Below are positions 1 through 5,627 of a DNA stretch of 5,627 nucleotides, piece by piece. The DNA is from Paraprevotella sp. (GTDB lineage Bacteria > Bacteroidota > Bacteroidia > Bacteroidales > Bacteroidaceae): contig JAGBUF010000255.1 of the NCBI GenBank assembly GCA_017630975.1, forward strand, positions 1-5,627, given 5' to 3'. How positions within the stretch are numbered: the first letter of the stretch is position 1; each line of letters opens with the position of its first letter. The notes below the pieces were generated by a model, which saw nothing but the letters and a program-made list of their open reading frames with translations, ran no database searches and was not told where the DNA came from. A program made the translations under genes and the position numbers.

Positions 1-31
1 AACAGAAAACACCATAAATAAAATCAACGTG

Positions 32-3000
32 ATGAACAGAATGATCACTAAAGGATTGAAAGCCGTTCAGCAAGTGAGGTTAGGATGGATTGTCCTATTG
101 TCAGTTTGTTGTCTTAGTATGGTGTGTGAAATGAAAGCGCAACCTTTAGCCAGTGATGTGATGGTGGCATTCCCGCGTGCGCAGTTAGTCCCTTATGACA
201 TTTCGTCGCAAGGAGTAGAGCAACCGGTGCGTTGGGGAATTGATACAGCATGGTTATGGGATTGGTGGCCTTTGCGAGCAACCAACCACATGCGTGAGTG
301 TGCCTCGTTGGGGCGTGTCACTCTTTCCCCTCGTGTGAGTGGTAATCATACGGAATTAGATGCTGATCAGAAGTCTAATTTTGACTTACAGTTGAGTTGG
401 TTGAAAAAGTCAGAAGTAAAGGATCTTTATCTGTTGGCAGGCAATACCAGCGGTCAGTATTGGCAAATCGGTTATCGTGCAGCCTTTGTCAAAGATATAG
501 AACTTTCAGTACTTTATTTGCAAGGTAAGGGTTATAACGTCATAGCGATAGCTCCTTTCAACGAACCGGATTATGGTGCGAATTTGGCTCCGGGACCGGA
601 GGAAATGGCGGAAGTTTCGCGCCTGATACGTCAGAACGCGACACTCAGCACGATTGATGTGTGTGGACCGAATACGTTGAACCCCGATTATGCGGCTTCG
701 TGGTGGCCCATCATGAAAGATGCAGTTCAAGTGGGTAATACGCACCAGTTGGCAGGAACATTCGACTCGTTTGCAGGATTTTATGCGGCAGTGCAGGCTT
801 CTGGTAAGAAATCAGCGGGCGATGAGATGCACAACATCAACGATGCTCTCATAGGCATGAACTATGGGATGACTGCCGGTATCTGGTGGTCGGACTATGG
901 AGGTTACACCCGTGCAGAGTTGGGTTGTGCCAGCAACGATGGTGTGCGTATCGGTTATGCAGAGAATCGTGCGGCGTGGACGTCAACTGCGGTGTTCAAA
1001 CGCAAGTCGGAACCTCTTGTTGAGGCCTTTTTAGGTTCATCGGAACGTCAGGCAGCAGCAGCTTCCTATACATTCTTGTCGCAAGACAGATTGGTCTATT
1101 ATGACGGATACGGACCTTATTACGATTACACCCAGGGAACACCGGGTGGAACAAGCTATCAAGTGGGGCAGACAAATGCTGAGTATGTCATGGAAATGAC
1201 TTATGGCGAGGATGTGTCACCTGGTCCGATTGAAGGCAATTTCATATTGGTCAACAAAAGTACCGGGAAAGCTCTCTCGGTAGGTGGTGTAGACGCATGG
1301 ACTCTGACTCCTGTAGGTCCTACGGCTTTCGGTGATTTCAGCTATCATTTCATGACGAATGTGTCCAATAAGTCTCAATACTTGGATGCCATCAAGTATC
1401 AGGCAAGCAATGGTGCTGCTGTTCAGATTTATGCAGGCAACGGCAATGAGTGTGAGCGTTGGCACTTCCGTTATAAAGGAGGCGGATATTATGTAATTAC
1501 CAATCATGACAGCGGATTATCACTTGATGGACGTGGCGGATCGGTGGTACAATGGGAACGTACAGGCAGTGACTTGCAGTTATGGCGATTGGTGCCCGCC
1601 GGTGCAGCAATTGAGACAGAAGCTCCGGTCGCACCGAAAGATTTGATGGCAGAGGCATTGAGTGGAAGCGTGCGACTGACATGGGACGCCAATACAGAAG
1701 AGGACCTTTTGGGATATATGATATATAGATATAATGCGCATGCCGATATATGGGAAACCATAGGGCGTCGTATCTCGGAGAATCGTTTTGTGGATAATAT
1801 CTGTGCCAAGGGAGAATCCTATCGTTATCGTGTGAGAGCGATTGATAAATCATGGAATGTGAGTGATCCTTCAAACGAGGTGACGGCTTCTACTTCTGTA
1901 CAGCCTGCACTCATTGCTCAATGGCCGTTGAATGGGACACTGTCGGAGAAGACGGAAAATCAACTCCATGCAGTGAGCAATGGTGTGGACTTTTTGACTA
2001 ATGATACGCACAACGGAGCTGTTTTTGATGGGACCAACGATTACATTTCTCTGCCTTATCATGTTGCGGACATGAAAGCCATGACGTTCAGTGCATGGGT
2101 AAAAATATCGTCCACTACGGCATGGCAGCGCATTTTTGATTTCGGGCGCAGTCAAAAGGACTATCTGTTCTTGACCAATAACAATGGTTCACGTCTGCGT
2201 TTTGAGATTTGCAAGGATGGTGTAAAGCAGGGATTGAATGCGACAAAAGATTTGTCTGCGGATATATGGACACACGTAGTGGTAACGATTGGCGACAGCG
2301 GAACGAAAATTTATTTGGATGGTAAGCTGAACGCATCGACTACAGATATCACTTTCCGTCCGTCGGACATTGCTCCGAATGTTTGTTATCTTGGACGCTC
2401 ATTCTTTGACCAGGACCCACTTTTTGCAGGTGTCTTAGGCGATGTTTGTCTGTACAATTATGATTTGAAAGAGGAGGATGTGCAGAAACTATATTACCAC
2501 GATCAAGTGGCGAGTGCCGAGGAACTCTTGGAAAAACCGATGTATAGTGGGCGTCGTAACACGTTGTTGACAGCCATAGACGAAGTGGAAGTTGCCATTG
2601 AGACAGGTGACGAAACAGAGATTACGCAGAAGTTACGACGATTGAAGACAGCCATGAACGGAGCTAGAACATCCATCAATTACTATGCGCCATTGGCTGA
2701 TGTATTAGAATGGACAGAGGAAATGGCATCGTTATATCCGCAAAAGGACGAGAAGGCGAATGCAGAATACCGTTCACAATATGATGCGTTGTATACTGAG
2801 TTCGTGAGTGGAGTGTTTGAACACGCAGAGATAGAGGATAAGGTGAAAGAGGTAAAAACCTTTGCCAATCGCTACCTGATGACAGATGCCGTGAGTGAGG
2901 CTACCGATAGGAAACCTTTTGACATCACCCATTTGTTGCGGAATGCTGATTTATCAGCGAATGCAACTGAGCATTGGGCGCTGACTACAAATGAGACCGG

Positions 3001-3610
3001 ATATAATGGAACAAATGGTTATGGATGTTTTGAGGTGTTCAGTCATACGTTCAACCTTTCTCAGGTGCTATATGGTATGCCCGATGGTACATACGCTCTT
3101 AAAACACAGGCCTTCTACCGCAATGGTGCTAAGGAGAATTGTGCCAGCACTGCGGTTCATGCGATGGTATATATCTGCGATTCCACATCTGCGATACGTC
3201 CCATCTCAAGAGGGGCAAATAGCAGTACATCCGATGGAGACTGGTATGCTTATGCCACCAATAAATATGTACCTAATGATTTGGAAGCTGCTGCTTCGGC
3301 ATTCAATCAAATGAATCGATATAAACCGTCCAACGCCGTTGGATGTGCCAACATAGAATACAAAGTCGAGCAGGATGGTGAATTTGTGTTGGGATTGAAG
3401 AAAACGAAAGTGGTAAACAATGACTGGACTGTTGTGAATGACTTCCAACTCCTCTATTATGGTGGTGGAACGGGAAGTGCTATCCGTGATGTGAGAGTGA
3501 ATGTGCTGGAGGACGATAAAGTGTACGACTTGACAGGACGGCGAGTGGATGCCGATCGTCTGCACAAGGGAGTATATATCCGGAAAGGACAGAAAATCCA
3601 AGTGAAATAG
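32..3610 (+). CDS. Secreted multidomain putative glycoside hydrolase (GH-A-like catalytic domain, ricin lectin, FN3, LamG, sorting-like tail)
   Basis: Residues are counted from the ATG at 32. A GTG at 29 and an ATG at 41 are alternative starts; the frame is open to the window edge, but the signal peptide places the start here. Residues 1-36 form a signal peptide: basic start, hydrophobic stretch at about 18-32, likely cleavage after Met-Lys-Ala before Gln37. No good lipobox is visible. Residues about 42-395 are Trp-rich and look like a (beta/alpha)8 hydrolase. The segment APFNEPDYG carries an Asn-Glu-Pro motif whose Glu178 is the candidate acid/base, and GDEMHN carries Glu265, the candidate nucleophile 87 residues later, as in clan GH-A. 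Next come a ricin-type lectin domain (about 401-521; ERW and QLW motifs), fibronectin III (about 531-621) and a LamG/ConA-like jelly roll (about 625-823). Then follow a helical linker (about 826-955), a beta-rich domain (about 960-1142) and a tail with VYDLTGRRV and GVYIRKGQK, typical of Bacteroidales surface proteins. The inferred role is extracellular or cell-surface glycan attack. The substrate and GH family number are unknown. The coding frame is unbroken and the domain order is coherent. Confidence 0.85.
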   Translation: MNRMITKGLKAVQQVRLGWIVLLSVCCLSMVCEMKAQPLASDVMVAFPRAQLVPYDISSQGVEQPVRWGIDTAWLWDWWPLRATNHMRECASLGRVTLSPRVSGNHTELDADQKSNFDLQLSWLKKSEVKDLYLLAGNTSGQYWQIGYRAAFVKDIELSVLYLQGKGYNVIAIAPFNEPDYGANLAPGPEEMAEVSRLIRQNATLSTIDVCGPNTLNPDYAASWWPIMKDAVQVGNTHQLAGTFDSFAGFYAAVQASGKKSAGDEMHNINDALIGMNYGMTAGIWWSDYGGYTRAELGCASNDGVRIGYAENRAAWTSTAVFKRKSEPLVEAFLGSSERQAAAASYTFLSQDRLVYYDGYGPYYDYTQGTPGGTSYQVGQTNAEYVMEMTYGEDVSPGPIEGNFILVNKSTGKALSVGGVDAWTLTPVGPTAFGDFSYHFMTNVSNKSQYLDAIKYQASNGAAVQIYAGNGNECERWHFRYKGGGYYVITNHDSGLSLDGRGGSVVQWERTGSDLQLWRLVPAGAAIETEAPVAPKDLMAEALSGSVRLTWDANTEEDLLGYMIYRYNAHADIWETIGRRISENRFVDNICAKGESYRYRVRAIDKSWNVSDPSNEVTASTSVQPALIAQWPLNGTLSEKTENQLHAVSNGVDFLTNDTHNGAVFDGTNDYISLPYHVADMKAMTFSAWVKISSTTAWQRIFDFGRSQKDYLFLTNNNGSRLRFEICKDGVKQGLNATKDLSADIWTHVVVTIGDSGTKIYLDGKLNASTTDITFRPSDIAPNVCYLGRSFFDQDPLFAGVLGDVCLYNYDLKEEDVQKLYYHDQVASAEELLEKPMYSGRRNTLLTAIDEVEVAIETGDETEITQKLRRLKTAMNGARTSINYYAPLADVLEWTEEMASLYPQKDEKANAEYRSQYDALYTEFVSGVFEHAEIEDKVKEVKTFANRYLMTDAVSEATDRKPFDITHLLRNADLSANATEHWALTTNETGYNGTNGYGCFEVFSHTFNLSQVLYGMPDGTYALKTQAFYRNGAKENCASTAVHAMVYICDSTSAIRPISRGANSSTSDGDWYAYATNKYVPNDLEAAASAFNQMNRYKPSNAVGCANIEYKVEQDGEFVLGLKKTKVVNNDWTVVNDFQLLYYGGGTGSAIRDVRVNVLEDDKVYDLTGRRVDADRLHKGVYIRKGQKIQVK

Positions 3611-3617
3611 TAGATGG

Positions 3618-3689
3618 TCGACGTTTGTCCGCAGTCACACACATGTTTGTCTGCGGTCACACACATGTCTGTCCGCAGTCACACGTCGA
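3618..3689. repeat. Three tandem 22-bp units framed by a 7-bp inverted repeat
   Basis: Units lie at 3623-3644, 3645-3666 and 3667-3684; the third matches for 18 bases and then diverges. Units 1 and 3 carry CCGCAG in the middle and unit 2 carries its complement CTGCGG, so unit 2 can pair with either neighbour. Both unit junctions are the palindrome ACATGT. TCGACGT (3618-3624) and ACGTCGA (3683-3689) are exact complements, and their midpoint falls inside the unit 2 core, so the whole block is one imperfect palindrome. It starts 7 bases after the stop codon of the large secreted protein gene. The outer stem is followed by a short T run (3691-3694), so it could end or stabilise that transcript. 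It could also be a dispersed repeat family or a protein-binding site. The structure is seen directly; the function is inferred. Confidence 0.75.
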
Positions 3690-3710
3690 ATTTTGACTGA
3701 GAAAATCCAT

Positions 3711-3732
3711 TCCGATGCTTGAGAACATCGGA
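3711..3732. other. Small hairpin in the leader of the DUF418 gene
   Basis: TCCGATG (3711-3717) and CATCGGA (3726-3732) are exact inverted repeats separated by an 8-base loop. No T run follows, so this is not a convincing intrinsic terminator. It lies 55 bases upstream of the DUF418 start and could be an operator half-site pair or a 5' UTR stem. A 7-bp stem can also arise by chance. Confidence 0.35.
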
Positions 3733-3787
3733 CGACAGAAATGAACATTGATGAAATACGCATTAATCAATATTTAAATACTGATAG

Positions 3788-4969
3788 ATGATGACGAAAG
3801 AAACTTCTAACCATAATCGCATTACTGCGATAGATGCATTACGCGGTTTTGCCGTGATGGGTATCATGTTATTGCACAACATCGAACATTTTAATTTCTA
3901 TTCCTTTCCCAAGGTGGAGCAGGCATGGTTGCGTTCGTTGGACAGCAGTATTTGGGACATGATGTTCTTTACTTTCTCCGGTAAGGCGTATGCCATATTT
4001 GCTCTGTTGTTCGGATTCACATTCTATTTGCAGAGTCATCATTGTGAACAGTGGGGGATGGATTTTAGGAATCGTTACATGTGGCGCCTATTGCTGTTAT
4101 TGGGATTCGGTTTCATCAACGCCTTGTTTTTCCCGGGAGAGATACTGGTGCTCTATGCCATTTTAGGTTTTGCACTGGTACCTGTACGTCATTGGAGCAA
4201 CAAAGCATTGTTGTGGTTGGCGGTGATCCTGATGTTGCAACCTGCAGAATGGGCGAAAGTAATATATGCCATTTGTTGTCCCGAAGCCAATCCGCAACAG
4301 ATGATTTATTCTTTGGGCGATGTGTATCCGCAGTTGGCAGGTAGTTCTTTCTGGGAAATGGTAAAGGTCAACTTTGTGACAGGGCAGTTGGCGAGCCTCA
4401 ACTGGGCATGGTGCTATGGTCGTGTGTTCCAAACCACCTCACTCTTTATCTTCGGAATGTTGATAGGACGTGTAGGTTTGTTCCGCACTTCTACAGCCGA
4501 CGAACTGAACCGTAGTCGCTCGTTCTGGACCAAGGTGTTATGTTATTCTGCACCAATGGCGCTGTTGTTCTACTATGGTAAGCGTTTCCTTTTCTCTTTG
4601 ATAGACAATCCGTTCATGAAGAGTAGCATCACTACCATATTTAATTCATGGTACAATTTGTTTTTCATGCTTTCCATAGTGGGCATCTTCCTGTTGTTGT
4701 ATTGGACACGCCCCATCGCCTTGCAGCGATGGTTGGTACCTTATGGCAAGATGAGTCTGACCAACTATGTGACGCAATCCATCATCGGCAGTTTCTTGTA
4801 CTTCGGTTACGGATTGGGTTTGTATGCCCAGTGTGGCATCACCATCAGTTTTTGCATCGGCATCGTATTCCTCATCCTGCAAGTGGCATTTGCCCATTGG
4901 TGGATGGCACGCCATCAACGTGGTCCGCTCGAAACCATTTGGCATCGGCTGACTTGGTGGAAGAAATAA
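3788..4969 (+). CDS. DUF418 / YeiB-family polytopic membrane protein
   Basis: This 393-residue protein is of typical length for the family and is inner-membrane, with roughly eight to ten hydrophobic segments (for example about 15-31, 58-81, 98-115, 117-133, 139-151, 213-231, 250-263, 287-305, 325-345 and 350-369). The N-terminal RITAIDALRGFAVMGI segment is the start shared by DUF418 proteins and acyltransferase-3/DUF1624-like membrane proteins. The C-terminal half shows the DUF418 pattern: PYGKMSLTNYVTQS at 318-331, then a final WW...HQRGPLE..W..LTW stretch at 371-390. Family members are poorly characterised; membrane transport or acyl transfer has been suggested from sequence similarity only. 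ATG codons at 3788 and 3791 are both possible starts. The leader is AT-rich with no clear ribosome binding site, as is normal in Bacteroidetes. The gene lies 177 bp after the secreted hydrolase gene with a structured repeat between, so co-transcription is uncertain. A strong terminator follows 12 bases after the stop. Confidence 0.88.
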   Translation: MMTKETSNHNRITAIDALRGFAVMGIMLLHNIEHFNFYSFPKVEQAWLRSLDSSIWDMMFFTFSGKAYAIFALLFGFTFYLQSHHCEQWGMDFRNRYMWRLLLLLGFGFINALFFPGEILVLYAILGFALVPVRHWSNKALLWLAVILMLQPAEWAKVIYAICCPEANPQQMIYSLGDVYPQLAGSSFWEMVKVNFVTGQLASLNWAWCYGRVFQTTSLFIFGMLIGRVGLFRTSTADELNRSRSFWTKVLCYSAPMALLFYYGKRFLFSLIDNPFMKSSITTIFNSWYNLFFMLSIVGIFLLLYWTRPIALQRWLVPYGKMSLTNYVTQSIIGSFLYFGYGLGLYAQCGITISFCIGIVFLILQVAFAHWWMARHQRGPLETIWHRLTWWKK

Positions 4970-4981
4970 TAATAAGTTTGT

Positions 4982-5026
4982 ATGAATAGAGAGGTTATTT
5001 TCAACCTCTTTATTCATTCTTATTTT
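4982..5026 (+). terminator. Intrinsic terminator of the DUF418 gene
   Basis: A 15-bp stem pairs 4982-4996 with 5003-5017, containing one G-U wobble and a 6-base loop. It is followed by the T-rich run TCTTATTTT (5018-5026). It starts 12 bases after the DUF418 stop codon, as expected for a rho-independent terminator. Confidence 0.85.
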
Positions 5027-5210
5027 GTATCCTGCTTGTGAAAGTGCCAGAGATAGAGTTCCCGATATTGGAAGGCGGAAAATAAATTTTCTACCGTTTT
5101 TTGAATTAAACAAAAAAACAGCGGTATAACAGAAGTGGATAAGGAACTGCTGAAAACTTTATTCTTTAAAAACATTGAGATGAAAAAATAGTTATTTCCG
5201 ATTATTATGA

Positions 5211-5253
5211 AAAATGAGGGCATGCTCACATCAAAATGGCATGCCCTCATTTT
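5211..5253 (-). terminator. Intrinsic terminator of the right-edge minus-strand gene, probably bidirectional
   Basis: A perfect 15-bp inverted repeat pairs 5211-5225 with 5239-5253 around a 13-base loop. Read on the minus strand it lies 19 bases after the stop codon of the sorting-domain protein. Its distal arm ends in a run of Ts (complement of the five As at 5210-5214) followed by AT-rich sequence. On the plus strand it also ends in TTTT and is followed by T-rich sequence, so it could stop read-through from either direction between these convergent genes. Confidence 0.85.
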
Positions 5254-5272
5254 CTATTTTACTCATTTTTTA

Positions 5273-5627
5273 CTATTTGACCATCTTGAAAGTGCGTTGC
5301 GTTCCGTTTGTCGTCTTGGCACTAATGATATATGCTCCCTGTGAGAGTGACGATGTCGGGATGCGTATGCTGCTTCCTTGTTCGCTGTAATGGTGAACCA
5401 TCTGTCCTTTTGTGTTGTACATGCTCACATGGCTTAGCGGTTGTGTTGCAGTGATGGTGATGAATCGGTCATCCTGTTCCATCATGATAGATTGCATCGC
5501 AGCCCTTTCATCCAATTGAATCACGTATGGCTGAGCAGGTGTTCCCAATACAGCATTATCATTGAAGTAGAGGTGTTCCGACACATCAATGTTCACTCCG
5601 TCTTGTTCTACGACAACACTCATTTTC
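5273..5627 (-). CDS. C-terminal part of a secreted protein with a Por/type IX secretion sorting domain (cut by the window edge)
   Basis: The frame is open to the right edge. It enters as Lys followed by Met at 5621-5623, and that Met has no signal peptide after it, so it is almost certainly internal and the gene begins outside the window. The visible 117 residues fall into two parts. A beta-rich first half (VVVEQDGVNIDVSEHLYFND and onward) is of unrecognised family. The last 65 or so residues match the pattern of type A sorting domains: a VSMYNTKGQMVHHY strand pair, then a strand ending at IPTSSLSQGAYII, and a terminal RTFKMVK. In bacteria with a type IX secretion system such domains direct export through the outer membrane and surface anchoring. 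The main function of this protein lies outside the window. The gene converges on the DUF418 gene and is followed by its own terminator. Confidence 0.8.
   Translation of the reverse strand, partial: KMSVVVEQDGVNIDVSEHLYFNDNAVLGTPAQPYVIQLDERAAMQSIMMEQDDRFITITATQPLSHVSMYNTKGQMVHHYSEQGSSIRIPTSSLSQGAYIISAKTTNGTQRTFKMVK

Noticed and set aside
1..21. Possible end of an upstream gene (frame reading NRKHHK then stop)
   Set aside because: Six codons cannot be distinguished from chance, and no frame evidence extends beyond the window.
1708..1757. AT-rich GATATA-like run inside the FN3 domain
   Set aside because: It translates in frame to an ordinary FN3 strand segment (GYMIYRYNAHADIWE), so codon content explains it.
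506..2336. Several minus-strand open frames of 73-125 codons inside the large secreted protein gene
   Set aside because: They lie opposite a well-supported coding frame with recognisable domains, have no recognisable domains of their own, and overlap one another.
2991..3314. Plus-strand 107-codon frame within the 3' end of the large gene
   Set aside because: It is an out-of-frame shadow of the beta-rich C-terminal domain; its composition (many Met, Arg, Pro) is unlike a real protein.
3618..3689. CRISPR array interpretation of the triple repeat
   Set aside because: The units are contiguous with no spacers, and there are only three imperfect copies.
4646..5113. Minus-strand 155-codon frame overlapping the DUF418 3' end and its terminator
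   Set aside because: It runs through the terminator hairpin and opposite the conserved DUF418 C-terminal motif; its sequence shows no domain.
5020..5250. Minus-strand 76-codon frame in the spacer
   Set aside because: It would start inside the terminator stem at 5239-5253 and is made of AT-rich low-information codons.

Overview
The window suggests a member of the Bacteroidales, most likely Prevotella or a relative. The evidence is GC in the mid-40s by eye, AT-rich translation starts without clear Shine-Dalgarno sequences, and two secreted proteins whose C-terminal tails resemble type IX secretion (Por/type A) sorting signals. A DUF418 membrane protein and a SusD/CAZyme-style multidomain secreted protein also fit this group. 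The assignment rests on recognition by eye, not on a search.

Layout. Bases 1-31 are a short AT-rich leader. Bases 32-3610 (+) encode a very large secreted protein of 1192 aa. It has a signal peptide, a catalytic-looking domain resembling a clan GH-A (beta/alpha)8 glycoside hydrolase with a candidate Glu pair, a ricin-type lectin domain, a fibronectin III domain, a LamG/ConA-like jelly roll, a helical linker, a further beta-rich domain and a short sorting-like tail. The 177-bp gap at 3611-3787 holds three tandem copies of a 22-bp unit framed by a 7-bp inverted repeat, then a separate 7-bp hairpin. Bases 3788-4969 (+) encode a polytopic DUF418/YeiB-type membrane protein, followed at once by a strong 15-bp-stem terminator. 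About 190 bp follow with no convincing gene. Then comes a perfect 15-bp-stem terminator, which serves a minus-strand gene entering from the right edge. Only the C-terminal 117 codons of that gene are present, and they end in a Por-type sorting domain.

How the parts relate. The large protein looks like an extracellular glycan-degrading or glycan-binding enzyme with several accessory carbohydrate-binding modules. The DUF418 protein is an inner-membrane protein of unknown substrate and may simply be a neighbour: the structured repeat lies between the two genes, and no promoter could be recognised. The right-hand gene converges on the DUF418 gene and is transcribed independently. The most interesting items are the uncharacterised catalytic domain and the symmetric triple-repeat structure after its gene.
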